Notes: generated by a model from the sequence alone, not told the origin. 64,000 bases of DNA from Pantoea anthophila (GCF_006494375.1 NZ_VHIZ01000036.1:124001-188000); one strand, 5' to 3'. Counted from the stretch's first letter, positions 9,192 through 22,496 are shown. Translations and numbers: made by a program.

Positions 9192-9338
9192 TTAGCGCGG
9201 ATCAACAAATCCATGGCCTGGCCCGCCACCCGGCCCGCCCCAGCCCCCTCCACCGCCGCCGCCAGGAGGCGGGAAAAGACATCCGCTCAGGATAAAACCT
9301 AATGCCACAACAGCAGCCAGCTTAACGATTCGTTTCAT
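9192..9338 (-). CDS. Tiny glycine-rich lipoprotein
   Basis: A 48-codon frame encodes a complete lipoprotein signal (MKRIVKLAAVVALGFILSGC) with an excellent lipobox LSGC at residues 17-20. The mature part is nearly all glycine, proline and tryptophan (blocks of GGGGGGG and GGPGGGPG) and ends VDPR. AGG lies about nine bases before the ATG. The gene sits between psiF and lacZ and is transcribed away from lacZ. I do not recognise a named family. The N-acyl cysteine predicts membrane anchoring, and the glycine-rich tail could be flexible or an interaction motif. Confidence 0.75.
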   Translation of the reverse strand: MKRIVKLAAVVALGFILSGCLFPPPGGGGGGGWGGPGGGPGHGFVDPR

Positions 9339-9448
9339 ATCAACCTCAGGGTGTAAAAATCGGGCTGAGTGTATGAAGCCATCAGCGGGACTGACAAGTG
9401 AGATTTCTCTGCATCCTGCCGCTATTCATCTTTGCTGACCAGACTTAA

Positions 9449-13886
<4,438 letters not shown>

Positions 13887-14274
13887 GGGCAGAGGGCGTG
13901 AAGAGAAAGAGGGCTGAGTTTAACCCAGGCCCGCTGCGCGTGACCGCCAGAACATGGCAAAAACGGCAAGCATCTTGATTCTGCGCAATTTACGCCGCCG
14001 GACAGGTCGCGGATCTGTCGCCTGCCGATCTCCATCCTCCCCTCAGCAGGATGGAAAAATATGTCATTGTGTTACTGACAACCGTTTGCTTCGCTTCTAT
14101 GTTTAAAAAACCGCCAGCCACGGCGGTATGGCGATCGTTCCGATCGGTGTGACGCCCTCCGCAAACAACGGTGCAGACCGTCCGGCTATGCTGAGGCGAA
14201 CCCGCATATTGAGTAGATAAACGCCCCTGCACCCGGGTGTAAGGGAGAGGTCTGGGGTTTAGCGGAGGTGGGAA
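13887..14274. other. Intergenic region with an orphan minus-strand hairpin
   Basis: This interval separates the divergent MdtG-like and AriR-like genes. It contains a CATCCT/AGGATG hairpin near 14030-14055 and the terminator-like element described separately. No convincing coding frame is present. Confidence 0.5.
14104..14127 (-). terminator. Orphan Rho-independent terminator, minus strand
   Basis: On the minus strand, ACCGCC/GGCGGT with a six-base loop is followed by TTTTTTAAAC. No annotated minus-strand gene lies upstream of it, so it may end a small RNA or an antisense transcript from the AriR-like leader. Confidence 0.45.
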
Positions 14275-14526
14275 ATGAGAGTGCAACCGAACAGCGCCAG
14301 CCGCGCTATCACCGACTATTTCAATGGCCCGAACTGGCGGACGCCGCCCGAGTCCGATCTGCTGGCGGTGATTATGCGCGAGATGATGGAGGCAGGTCAG
14401 CCCGCCACCAATAAAGCGATTATTGCGCGGGTGATTGAGAAACTGGAAGTCGAAGGGGACGAAACGCAGCTGCAACGTTATCGTACCCTGCTGGCTCAGT
14501 TAATCGACGCGCCACCCCGGGCCTGA
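14275..14526 (+). CDS. YmgB/AriR-family small regulatory protein
   Basis: An 83-residue mostly helical protein (ending DETQLQRYRTLLAQLIDAPPRA) that resembles the YmgB/AriR family. In E. coli these act as connectors modulating the Rcs phosphorelay and biofilm or acid-resistance genes. The ATG is preceded by GGAGGTGGGAA, a strong ribosome site. The pattern of NKAIIARVIEKLE matches the conserved N-K-x-I-I-x-x-L-I core. It stands alone, not paired with ycgZ or ymgA. Confidence 0.7.
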   Translation: MRVQPNSASRAITDYFNGPNWRTPPESDLLAVIMREMMEAGQPATNKAIIARVIEKLEVEGDETQLQRYRTLLAQLIDAPPRA

Positions 14527-14535
14527 AGCTGTGGC

Positions 14536-14856
14536 TTATTTCACCCAGCGCAGCTTATCCGCTTCGCTGATGCTGGCCCGCCCGCTGCTGCGCTGAAACA
14601 GGCAGAGCTCCCGTCCACGCTTATTGTTCATATGACGCTGAGGATAGCGCCCCTCCAGCAACAGAGCGCTGTATCCTGTGCTGTCGTCATACTCAATCGG
14701 CTCGCCCAGCACCCTGACTTTGCTCAGGTGACTGGCGTTAATGCAGGCCTGGGTCATTACCTGACGGCTCTGTTGCCAGGCTTCGGCACTGGAGGCCTGC
14801 GCCGCTGCGCTGCTGAGTAAGGCTACAGAGAGTAGCGCGCCTTTCATCCGTTTCAT
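14536..14856 (-). CDS. Small exported protein of unknown function
   Basis: A 106-residue protein with a clear signal peptide (MKRMKGALLSVALLSSAAAQA). Two cysteines remain in the mature part (QACINAS and LCLFQRS), which could form a disulfide in the periplasm. GGAGCG lies about six bases before the ATG. It is convergent with the AriR-like gene, leaving only nine bases between stops. I do not recognise a family. Confidence 0.65.
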   Translation of the reverse strand: MKRMKGALLSVALLSSAAAQASSAEAWQQSRQVMTQACINASHLSKVRVLGEPIEYDDSTGYSALLLEGRYPQRHMNNKRGRELCLFQRSSGRASISEADKLRWVK

Positions 14857-14883
14857 GTTCGCTCCTGTTACCGCCCGCAGGCG

Positions 14884-14911
14884 CTAAAAAAATTCCCGCC
14901 GGGGCGGGAAT
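14884..14911 (-). terminator. Terminator after the I78-type lipoprotein gene
   Basis: On the minus strand a nine-base stem ATTCCCGCC/GGCGGGAAT is followed by seven T residues. It lies about 100 bases after the stop of the lipoprotein gene and before the next minus-strand gene. Confidence 0.7.
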
Positions 14912-15008
14912 AAACAAGACGAGCATTGTCAATCGCGTGACGAGAAGCGCATCGAAATGCAGCACCATTCTCGCCCGCCGTTATGACAAGGCTGTGACAC
15001 CCAGGCCG

Positions 15009-15305
15009 TCAGCCGCAATAAACAGAGCTGATGTTGCCGTTTTTATCCGCCAGGAAGTTAAGCCGGTTGAGGTTAAAGTCCATGGTGACGGCAGAGTTAT
15101 AAGGGATAGGACGCACCAGCTGATCGAAATGCTGTCCCTGCAACGCGGTTAACGGTTTGCCGACATAGTGCTGAAACTGTGAGGCACCACAGCGATCATT
15201 CTCAGGATCCGGCTTCACGCTGGCCGTGTCAGAGTGGGAGGCGGATTGACAGGCGGTTAAGGCAAACAGACCCGCTACCAGCAGCCCTTTTCCATAAAAT
15301 TTCAC
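15009..15305 (-). CDS. Lipoprotein with I78-type peptidase inhibitor domain
   Basis: A 98-residue protein started at GTG (15305), with AGGAG seven bases upstream. The signal segment ends in the lipobox LTAC. The mature part holds DRCGASQFQHYVGKPLTAL and ends with a strand pattern and SSVYCG, as in inhibitor family I78, whose members inhibit serine proteases such as chymotrypsin or elastase. Two cysteines frame the domain. It probably guards the cell envelope against host or competitor proteases. That role is inferred from the family. Confidence 0.78.
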   Translation of the reverse strand: MKFYGKGLLVAGLFALTACQSASHSDTASVKPDPENDRCGASQFQHYVGKPLTALQGQHFDQLVRPIPYNSAVTMDFNLNRLNFLADKNGNISSVYCG

Positions 15306-15517
15306 GTTTGATCTCCTGTTGGACGTGTAAAACCCTGTCCCCAAGAGTAGCAAAGCGTGCCGGCCAGGCTGAACTCTAAAAAAGTAAAGTTGTTACAGCC
15401 GCCGAAAACCGTAAGCGGTGGCGATCACAATTTAGGATTAATCGCACGCACTGCTTAAAAAAGAAACGCCCGGTGGCTACAATTAACTAAGATTATTCTT
15501 AGCTCTGGGAGTCCATA

Positions 15518-15583
15518 ATGGAACTGATTATTTTTGTTGTCTGCGCCATGCTGATGACCGCCGTGGCGGTCAAAGTCCGTTAA
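15518..15583 (+). CDS. 21-residue single-span membrane protein
   Basis: A 22-codon frame (21 residues) starts at an ATG six bases after GGGAG and encodes a single hydrophobic span with a basic end, finishing VAVKVR. A TACAAT -10 hexamer lies 35 bases before the start. Its TAA stop shares the palindromic TTAA with the stop of the convergent EAL-domain gene. Spacing, promoter-like sequence and composition all suggest a real small membrane protein. I recognise no named family. Confidence 0.6.
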   Translation: MELIIFVVCAMLMTAVAVKVR

Positions 15584-18183
15584 GCGGACCCAGCCTGATT
15601 CTGCGCCGTTCTTTCCAGAAGCGTACTGAACGCAGCCAGCGGCATCGGACGACCGAGGAAGTAGCCTTGCCCCTCTTCGCACGAGAGCTGTTTTAACTGG
15701 TTCAGCTGCGCTTCTGTCTCAATCCCCTCTGCCGTAATGGTCAGCGCAAACGCGCGTGCCAGCGCAATGATGCCCGCTACCACTGACTGCGCCTGCTCCG
15801 ACTCCGGAAAATCTTTCATCCATGAGCGATCGATCTTGAGGCCGTTAAAGGGGTAGGTTTTCAGGTAACCCAGCGCGGCATAACCGGTGCCGAAATCATC
15901 CACGGTTAACCTGACCCCCAGCGCCCGTAAGCCCTGCATCATCTCCAGCGCACGCTGCGGATGTTCAAAGGTGACATTCTCTGTGATCTCCAGCTCCAGG
16001 CGCGTTGCCGGCAGGCCGCTTCGGGCCAGCGCATCCGCCACCCGCTGCACCAGGTCGCTGGTGCGAAACTCCATCGGCGAGATATTCACCGAGACGTAGC
16101 GGTCGCCTCCCCACCCCAGCGCATCTTCACAGGCGCGCATCAGCACCCAGTCACTGATGGTGGCAATCAGTCCGCTCTCTTCCGCCAGCGGAATAAAGTG
16201 ATCGGGTGTCATCCACTGATCCGGCGCAACCTGCCAGCGAAGCAACGCCTCGGCTCCCGCCAGCTGGCCGCTCAGCAGCTGATAGCGGGGCTGATAGTGC
16301 AGGCGAAATTCATTGTTCCTCAGCGCTTTCTCAATGCGGCGTGCCATTTCACGCTTATCCTCGCGCTGGCTGGCCATCTCGCTGGCATACCAGACCCACT
16401 GATTGCGCCCTGCTTCACGCGCTTCGGTGAGCGCGATATCGGCCATACGCAGCAGCGTTTCCGGGTGACTGGCATCCTGCGGGACGCAGGCAATGCCCAT
16501 GCTGACCGTCAGATAGTGGACATGCTGGCCGGTGCTGATCGGCTGCTGAACCTCATGCACCAGCTGAGCACAGCGCTGATCGACCCGCTCGCGGTTCGTT
16601 TCACGCAGGACCAGCACAAACTCATCCCCGCCCAGTCGTGCCACCAGCTCCTGAGGCCCCGTGGCGCGCTTCAGACGCTGCGCGATCTGGCTCAGCACCT
16701 CATCGCCCGTCGCATGGCCCCAGGTTTCGTTGATCGGCCTGAACTGATCGAGGTCGAGCGTAATCAGCGTCAGCGGCACGATCCCTTCCGGCTGCTCAAG
16801 ATGCTGTGTCAGAAACTCCTGCAGCTGCACGCGGTTCGACAGGCCGGTTAAGACGTCATGACGCGACAGGAACTGGATACGCGCCTCCGCTTCCATACTC
16901 TGCGTGATGTCTGAAACCGTGCCGCGGAATCCGATACGCCGCGTGTCATGCCAGATCGTTTTCGCCACCAGCTGACCAATACGGCGGTTGCCCTGCGCCG
17001 ACATAAACTGGCAGCGCAACGGCATCTGCTGCCCCTCCTCCTCCTGGCGCAGCAGCCAGGCGACCAGCGAATGGCTGGGATGGGTCAGCAGCTGATCGAT
17101 GTGTCGCCCCAGCCAGTGTGACATGTCGTGGCCGGTGACATTTTCAAAGCGCGCGGACAGGTAGATCAGGCGGCCCTTCTCATCCGTCTCCCAGATCCAG
17201 TCTGACGCCGCCTCAGCGAGATCGCGAAACCGCGCTTCACTGCTGGCCAGCTCCTGCTGGCTGATCGCCAGCATGGCGAAGCGCCGGTCTGAGAGGATCG
17301 CATTCGAAAGCGCATGGCGGCTGACACGGCGGGTGATCAGACCAATGATGATCGCCATCAGCGTCAGCAGGGGCAGCAGAAACAGGATCAGGCCCATTCC
17401 CGGCATCTTCGGTGTCCAGCGCAGGACAATCGGTTCGCCGTGCGGCAACGGCTGCACCATGCGCGGCTCGCGCAGCGCATCCTCTTCACTGTCGGGCAGA
17501 CGCAGCTCACGCACATCCAGCGAGGCGCCCAGCGCCTGAAGTTTGGCGGGGGTAAACAGATTCACAAACACCATCACGGATGGCGGCCCCGCCTTTGACG
17601 GCATGTTATCCACTCTGCCGCTGCTGATAGGGGCGGCCACCACGATAGCGGGCAGATGATTGATCTCTGCATCCTGCGTCATGGCCCTGTTGTTCAGCTG
17701 ACGCGCGGCCGCAATCAGGCCGGGCGTCTGCTGACCCAGCCACGCCTCCAGCGGCGTGTCCGTCAGCTGACCATCAATCACCGTGTAGGTGGTGTGACCT
17801 TTGCCATCCACCACGAACACGCCTTCATAGTGATACTCTTCATAAAGACCCGGACCAAAGTTCTCTTCGTCATACGCCCAGGCTTTGTTCACGCTGACGT
17901 GAAGATTACGCCACGCTTCGCCCCAGAAGGCATAATCCCGGATATCAGTGGCCATCGCCTCCTGACGACTCTTCCATGCCTGCTGCACCAGCAGCAGATC
18001 GTGCTCAGCCGATGTGCTGTTCTGCCGCTGGGCGATAGTCAGCACCATCACCATTGAGAGCAGCAGCACGCCAAACAGCAGCAGCGAAAGCGTACGCAGA
18101 CTGCGGCGCGTAAAGCGCACAGTGCGGTCTTCAGCAGCCTGTCTGAATGGCGGTGAGGGCGGTGCCGGGGGGTTAAAATTCAT
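15580..18183 (-). CDS. CHASE4-PAS-GGDEF-EAL cyclic-di-GMP signalling protein
   Basis: An 867-residue inner-membrane protein. Two membrane segments (about 30-50 and 265-285) flank a periplasmic CHASE4 sensor with RDYAFWGEAW. A PAS domain (about 320-440) precedes GGDEF (about 445-605) and EAL (about 620-860) domains. The GGDEF core ARLGGDEF is intact, but the inhibitory RxxD site just before it is replaced by GPQE. The EAL domain keeps EALLRW, NISP, EITE, VDDFGTGY, LKIDRSW and AEGIE, so phosphodiesterase activity is expected. Whether synthesis or breakdown dominates cannot be told. Confidence 0.9.
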   Translation of the reverse strand: MNFNPPAPPSPPFRQAAEDRTVRFTRRSLRTLSLLLFGVLLLSMVMVLTIAQRQNSTSAEHDLLLVQQAWKSRQEAMATDIRDYAFWGEAWRNLHVSVNKAWAYDEENFGPGLYEEYHYEGVFVVDGKGHTTYTVIDGQLTDTPLEAWLGQQTPGLIAAARQLNNRAMTQDAEINHLPAIVVAAPISSGRVDNMPSKAGPPSVMVFVNLFTPAKLQALGASLDVRELRLPDSEEDALREPRMVQPLPHGEPIVLRWTPKMPGMGLILFLLPLLTLMAIIIGLITRRVSRHALSNAILSDRRFAMLAISQQELASSEARFRDLAEAASDWIWETDEKGRLIYLSARFENVTGHDMSHWLGRHIDQLLTHPSHSLVAWLLRQEEEGQQMPLRCQFMSAQGNRRIGQLVAKTIWHDTRRIGFRGTVSDITQSMEAEARIQFLSRHDVLTGLSNRVQLQEFLTQHLEQPEGIVPLTLITLDLDQFRPINETWGHATGDEVLSQIAQRLKRATGPQELVARLGGDEFVLVLRETNRERVDQRCAQLVHEVQQPISTGQHVHYLTVSMGIACVPQDASHPETLLRMADIALTEAREAGRNQWVWYASEMASQREDKREMARRIEKALRNNEFRLHYQPRYQLLSGQLAGAEALLRWQVAPDQWMTPDHFIPLAEESGLIATISDWVLMRACEDALGWGGDRYVSVNISPMEFRTSDLVQRVADALARSGLPATRLELEITENVTFEHPQRALEMMQGLRALGVRLTVDDFGTGYAALGYLKTYPFNGLKIDRSWMKDFPESEQAQSVVAGIIALARAFALTITAEGIETEAQLNQLKQLSCEEGQGYFLGRPMPLAAFSTLLERTAQNQAGSA

Positions 18184-18390
18184 TGAAAGTGCTCACTACA
18201 CAACCAGGTTTTAGTCACGGGTCAGCCCTGTAATACGGGGGCTGACCAGATAGTTTCCTCAGTTATCGGCCCGCCAGCTCCGGTGTTTAGTCTGCGGCAA
18301 AAATAAGCATGCAATATTGTCTCAAGGGCTGACTCGACAGCGATCAGGCGCATTGCTACTATGCGCTAACCTTCGCTGGCAGAGTCGCCT

Positions 18391-19041
18391 ATGAACACCA
18401 ATTCCGACAGAGTGACCCTGACGCTGTTCTACGTCGGCAGCTTTGTGGTTTATTACCTGGTTACCATGCTGATCACGCTGTTTCCCAACTACAGCGTGCT
18501 GCGCAATGACGGACTGCTGGTGCCGGTGCTCTGCCTGTTTGAATTTGCGGTCATCTACCCGCTGTATCGCTTCTACTGCCAGCGCCGCGCCGATCTGCCG
18601 CTGGGTGAACTCGGCATGCTGCAAACCCTGCTCTTTACCGGCGCGCTGTTTGTCCTGATGGCGGCCCAGATGCAGTTTATGCAGCCGGAAGGCTGGCTGG
18701 TGATGCAGGCCCAGCAGGGACGCAATTCGCTGCTGATTCTGCTGCTCACCGCCGTGCTGCTGGCTCCGGTGTTTGAAGAGGTGCTGTTCCGCGGATTCCT
18801 GTTGCAGGGCTTTCTGCTGTGGGCGCCGCGCAGCCGCTTCGCCTGTATGCTGCTGACCTCGCTGCTGTTTGCGGTGATGCACACGCAGTATGTTCACTGG
18901 CAGACCCTGATCGCCCTGACGCTCTTTTCGCTGCTGCTCTGCTACGCCCGGCTGCGGAGTAACAGTCTTGCCCTGCCTATCTTTCTGCACACCCTGAACA
19001 ACCTGATTGCGTTGCTGCCCGCCTGGTATTTCGCGGGCTGA
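18391..19041 (+). CDS. CPBP-family intramembrane metalloprotease
   Basis: A 216-residue protein with about six membrane segments. The Abi/CPBP catalytic motifs are visible: EEVLFRG near residue 131, FAVMHTQY near 168 and HTLNN near 203. Bacterial members include bacteriocin self-immunity proteins and CAAX-type proteases, and the substrate is unknown. The gene stands alone, divergent from the EAL-domain gene. No bacteriocin precursor is obvious nearby. Confidence 0.85.
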   Translation: MNTNSDRVTLTLFYVGSFVVYYLVTMLITLFPNYSVLRNDGLLVPVLCLFEFAVIYPLYRFYCQRRADLPLGELGMLQTLLFTGALFVLMAAQMQFMQPEGWLVMQAQQGRNSLLILLLTAVLLAPVFEEVLFRGFLLQGFLLWAPRSRFACMLLTSLLFAVMHTQYVHWQTLIALTLFSLLLCYARLRSNSLALPIFLHTLNNLIALLPAWYFAG

Positions 19042-19201
19042 CGCCTCATCGCCTCTCTGCTGACGCACCGTTTTCCGGCCGTGTTGCGGGCCACCGCTCA
19101 CACTGACAATGCTGCCCCGGCACGTTTGTCTATACTGGTGGATAAAAAGGGAAAAAAAACGTCACAGTCCGGACCAGCAGACCGTGTAAAGGAGAAGAGC
19201 G

Positions 19202-19372
19202 ATGTTGATAGGATTTGTGTTGTTAGTGAGCGCGTGTGGATATGATGCCTGTGAGGCGTTACCCGTCTCGGAGCGTATCTATCCGACCAAAGCCGACTGT
19301 GAAACGATGGCGCACCGTATTCACAAAGTCAGACCGAACGTGGTCCTGCTTTGCGGTGAGGTTCATCGCTGA
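19202..19372 (+). CDS. DUF1482-like small cysteine-containing protein
   Basis: A 56-residue protein with a hydrophobic N-terminus (MLIGFVLLVSA) and four cysteines (ACGYDAC, DCET, LLCGE). AAGGAG lies seven bases before the ATG. The pattern of a short hydrophobic start followed by C-x4-C and a YPTKADC segment resembles the DUF1482 family that includes E. coli YebW. Function is unknown. The cysteines and hydrophobic start suggest an envelope location. Confidence 0.6.
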   Translation: MLIGFVLLVSACGYDACEALPVSERIYPTKADCETMAHRIHKVRPNVVLLCGEVHR

Positions 19373-19471
19373 TTCAGGGCCAGTCGCAATAAAGCCGCGC
19401 TGCAACATTGCAAGCTGGCGATTTAGCGTACAAAATATAAGCTGTTGTTCACCATTATCGTTGTGAATCCC

Positions 19472-19702
19472 ATGAAAACATCACGTCCCCGTCGTCCTGC
19501 CGGACGCTGGGTTTACTATCTTTTGTATGATGGCATTCTGTGGCCCTGCCCTGTCCGCTGGGAGTGGGAGAGCAGTTATGGCGGCTGGCTGCCGTTTTAC
19601 TACACGCCTACCTTTGAGTTTGTGGTGGGCGATCCGCGCAAGGCTTATCGCATTGCGCGCAGCGACGTGCGGGTCAGACGGCGCGAAGATGCCTTTGTCT
19701 GA
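19472..19702 (+). CDS. Hypothetical aromatic-rich small protein
   Basis: A 76-residue frame from the ATG at 19472, rich in Tyr, Trp and Arg (GRWVYYLLYDGILWPCP). No good ribosome site precedes the ATG, and a GTG nine bases upstream is an alternative start. I do not recognise it. It is retained because the frame fills the gap between two small-gene groups and ends just before the convergent membrane genes. Confidence 0.4.
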   Translation: MKTSRPRRPAGRWVYYLLYDGILWPCPVRWEWESSYGGWLPFYYTPTFEFVVGDPRKAYRIARSDVRVRRREDAFV

Positions 19703-19709
19703 GCGAAAT

Positions 19710-19814
19710 CTACCGCCACGGCAGCCATGAGGCTGTCAGCAGGAAGTAAATCGCCTCCAGCACGATAATCACCATCAGTAAGATGCCCAGCGTGTGGCGA
19801 CCTGTTCCCTTCAT
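19710..19814 (-). CDS. 34-residue single-span membrane protein
   Basis: A 34-residue frame with a basic N-terminus (MKGTGRHT) and one hydrophobic span, ending SWLPWR. Its ATG begins four bases after the stop of the preceding 35-residue membrane protein, and it has no strong ribosome site of its own, consistent with translational coupling. No family is recognised. Confidence 0.5.
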   Translation of the reverse strand: MKGTGRHTLGILLMVIIVLEAIYFLLTASWLPWR

Positions 19815-19818
19815 CGGT

Positions 19819-19926
19819 TCAGGCCCAGATCATCGCAGCCCAGCGTATCAGCAGCAGTGCACCACAGATGCATAACAGCACCAGCACCATCTTCCACTGT
19901 TTTCTGGCCGCCCGGACTCTCACCAT
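19819..19926 (-). CDS. 35-residue single-span membrane protein
   Basis: A 35-residue frame started at the ATG at 19926 after GAGGAA. It has a basic N-terminus (MVRVRAARKQWK) and one long hydrophobic span with two cysteines or so near its middle. A longer in-frame extension to 20049 is possible, but the internal start has the better ribosome site. It lies upstream of another tiny membrane protein and downstream of osmC, in the same direction. Confidence 0.5.
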   Translation of the reverse strand: MVRVRAARKQWKMVLVLLCICGALLLIRWAAMIWA

Positions 19927-20048
19927 CGCGGTTTCCTCTCTGTCAGAAAGCAAAGATGCGCCTGAAGGCGCATCTGTTTCGGTCAACAGCAGGACCGGTT
20001 GTGCATAGCGTCGCGCCAGGGTCGCCAGAGGGCGACCCGTTACCGGCA

Positions 20049-20477
20049 TCAGTTATTCAGCGTGTAATCCAGTGTGATTTCCGCATTCAGTAACTGAGAA
20101 ACCGGGCAGCCCGCCTTGGCATTGTTGATGATTTCATCAAACGCTGACTCATCAATGCCTGGCAGAGAGACGGTGCTGGTCAGCGCCACTTTGGTGATGG
20201 CAAAGCCGTCGCCTTTCTTGTCCAGCGACACATCGGCCGTGGTATCAATGCTTTCCGGCTTGTGACCCGCATTGCCCAGCATCAGCGACAGGGCCATGGA
20301 GAAACAGGCCGCGTGCGCTGCACCAATCAGCTCTTCCGGGTTGGTGCCTTTGCCGCCTTCAAAACGGGTGTTAAAGCCATAGGGCTGCTGGCTCAGTACG
20401 CCGCTCTCAGTGCTGACGGTGCCTTTGCCTTTGATATCGCCTTCCCAATGCGCCGAACCTTTCTTATGAATGGTCAT
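20049..20477 (-). CDS. osmC: Osmotically inducible peroxidase OsmC
   Basis: A 142-residue protein of the OsmC/Ohr family that reduces organic hydroperoxides. The two redox cysteines are in AHAACFSM and KAGCPVSQ. The start at 20477 follows AGGAGGAATGAG, an excellent ribosome site, and gives the MTIHKKGSAHWEGD N-terminus. Length and sequence favour OsmC over Ohr. In E. coli osmC is controlled by Rcs, NhaR and RpoS. No site was assigned here. Confidence 0.93.
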   Translation of the reverse strand: MTIHKKGSAHWEGDIKGKGTVSTESGVLSQQPYGFNTRFEGGKGTNPEELIGAAHAACFSMALSLMLGNAGHKPESIDTTADVSLDKKGDGFAITKVALTSTVSLPGIDESAFDEIINNAKAGCPVSQLLNAEITLDYTLNN

Positions 20478-20535
20478 CTCATTCCTCCTGTGGGTAAAGA
20501 AGCTAAGTATAGACAATGCATTCATTTTCGCAGGC

Positions 20536-21723
20536 TTAACTCACCGCGCGCGGACGGGGTGAGGCGCTCTGCGGTTCCAGCAGCGCCCCGGCCTGCACCA
20601 GCGAATCGCGCGTGATATCCGCGATGGACTTCGCGCCGGTCAGGGTCATGGCAACGCGCATCTCCTTCTCAATCAGGTTCAGCAGGTTTTCCACGCCGCG
20701 CTGACCGTGGGTCGCCAGCGCATAGATAAAGGCGCGTCCCAGCAGCACGCTGTCTGCGCCCAGCGCAATCATGCGCACCACATCCAGCCCGTTGCGGATA
20801 CCGCTGTCTGCCAGAATGGCAAGATCCCCTTTGACGGCATCGGCAATCGCCGGTAACGCCCGCGCAGACGACAGCACACCATCCAGCTGACGGCCGCCGT
20901 GGTTAGACACCACAATCCCGTCGGCCCCGAAGCGCACCGCATCGCGCGCATCTTCCGGGTCCAGAATCCCTTTGATCACCATGGGCCCGTCCCAGAACTC
21001 ACGGATCCACTCCAGATCGCGCCAGGAGATAGAGGGATCGAAGTTGTTCGCCAGCCAGCCGATATAATCTTCCAGTCCGGTCGGCTTGCCGAGATAGGCA
21101 GAGATATTGCCCAGATCGTGTGGACGCCCCTGCAGGCCGACATCCAGCGCCCACTGCGGATGCGTGACCGCCTGCCAGTAGCGCCGCAGCGCGGCGTGTT
21201 TACCGCTCATGCCGGAGTGCGCATCGCGATAGCGGGCACCCGGCGTCGGCATATCGACGGTAAAGACCAGAGTCGAGCAGCCCGCGGCTTTGGCGCGCTC
21301 CAGGGCGTTGCGCATAAAGCCGCGGTCGCGCAACACATAGAGCTGGAACCACATCGGGCGGTTAATCGCCGGTGCCACCTCTTCAATCGGGCAGACCGAA
21401 ACCGTGGAGAGGGTAAACGGAATCCCTTTCAGGGCAGCCGCACGCGCCGCCTGCACCTCTCCCCGACGGGCATACATGCCACACAGTCCTACCGGCGCCA
21501 GCGCAACCGGCATCGACAGGGTTTCCTTAAAAAGGGTCGTTTCCAGGCTCAGTTCTGACATGTTCTTCAGAATACGCTGGCGCAGCGCCACGTCCGACAA
21601 ATCCTCCACATTGCGACGCAGGGTATGTTCGGCATAGGCCCCGCCGTCAAGATAGTGGAACAGGAACGGCGGCAGGATACGTTGCGCGGCGGCGCGATAG
21701 TCACTGGCAGCTGAGATAATCAT
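20536..21723 (-). CDS. lldD: L-lactate dehydrogenase (quinone)
   Basis: A 395-residue FMN enzyme that oxidises L-lactate to pyruvate and feeds electrons to the quinone pool at the inner membrane. The signature [11 protein letters not shown] carries the catalytic His, and [20 protein letters not shown] forms the phosphate-binding part. It is the last gene of lldPRD. Its ATG overlaps the lldR stop region. Confidence 0.95.
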   Translation of the reverse strand: MIISAASDYRAAAQRILPPFLFHYLDGGAYAEHTLRRNVEDLSDVALRQRILKNMSELSLETTLFKETLSMPVALAPVGLCGMYARRGEVQAARAAALKGIPFTLSTVSVCPIEEVAPAINRPMWFQLYVLRDRGFMRNALERAKAAGCSTLVFTVDMPTPGARYRDAHSGMSGKHAALRRYWQAVTHPQWALDVGLQGRPHDLGNISAYLGKPTGLEDYIGWLANNFDPSISWRDLEWIREFWDGPMVIKGILDPEDARDAVRFGADGIVVSNHGGRQLDGVLSSARALPAIADAVKGDLAILADSGIRNGLDVVRMIALGADSVLLGRAFIYALATHGQRGVENLLNLIEKEMRVAMTLTGAKSIADITRDSLVQAGALLEPQSASPRPRAVS

Positions 21724-22496
21724 CAGTCAGATTCCTTAGGGTTGCGTGTGTCGTTATCCGGTAAGCGGGTGATGCGCGCCTGACGCGCTTCATCTTCATG
21801 CAGGCTTTTCATGGTGGTGTGAACAAACCCCAGGTGCTGCATCGCTGCCTGCCGGGCGGCGTCGGCGTCGCCCGCGAGAATGGCGTCGAGCAGCGCCTGA
21901 TGCTGTTCCGTGAGGCGGGCAAAAATCGCAGGCTGGGTATACATCCGCTGTCGGCTCTGCATGACCGAGGATTGCAGCAGTTCAAAAAAGCCCCGCATGG
22001 TCTGCAGCAGCACCAGGTTGTGCGACGCCTCGGCAATCGCCAGATGGAAGCGCACATCGGCCTGGGCGGCGAGATCGGGATCGTCACTCTCCTTCAGCTT
22101 CAGCGTGGCATCAAAGGCGTATTGCAGCCGCTCTCTGTCGGCATCGGTGGCGCGCAGTGCCGCATGCCAGGCGGTGCTGGCCTCAATGGCGTGACGCGCC
22201 TCCAGAATGTCATAGCGGTAGTCGGGATCGTCATGCAGCAGCTGGCGAATCGGCTCCACGATGCGCTGTTCCGACCAGGGGGCCAGCTGCTGCCGGAGCC
22301 AGGTTCCGCCGCCGCGCCGGCTGATCAGCATCCCGCTGCTGATCAGCTGCTGAATCGCCTCACGCAGCGAGGAGCGTGAAACGCCGAGTTCAGCCGACAG
22401 CTGTCGCTCGGCGGGCAGGCGCATGCCTGGCTCAAGTTGATGGTCGGTGATGTACGCCCGCAGGCGCGTCACCAGCGGGTCTGCCGGGTTTGTCAT
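21723..22496 (-). CDS. lldR: GntR-family lactate regulator LldR
   Basis: A 257-residue FadR-subfamily GntR protein: winged helix at about residues 5-75 ([21 protein letters not shown]) and an FCD ligand-binding domain. It controls lldPRD in response to L-lactate. It starts four bases inside the end of lldP, as in the E. coli operon. Two TGGTCnGACCA palindromes in the lldP upstream region are its probable operators. Confidence 0.93.
   Translation of the reverse strand: MTNPADPLVTRLRAYITDHQLEPGMRLPAERQLSAELGVSRSSLREAIQQLISSGMLISRRGGGTWLRQQLAPWSEQRIVEPIRQLLHDDPDYRYDILEARHAIEASTAWHAALRATDADRERLQYAFDATLKLKESDDPDLAAQADVRFHLAIAEASHNLVLLQTMRGFFELLQSSVMQSRQRMYTQPAIFARLTEQHQALLDAILAGDADAARQAAMQHLGFVHTTMKSLHEDEARQARITRLPDNDTRNPKESD

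Noticed and set aside
18322..19101. Long minus-strand frame of 259 codons rich in Gln, Arg and His
   Set aside because: It lies wholly opposite the CPBP protease gene, which has catalytic motifs and membrane segments. The composition is that of a shadow frame in high-GC DNA.
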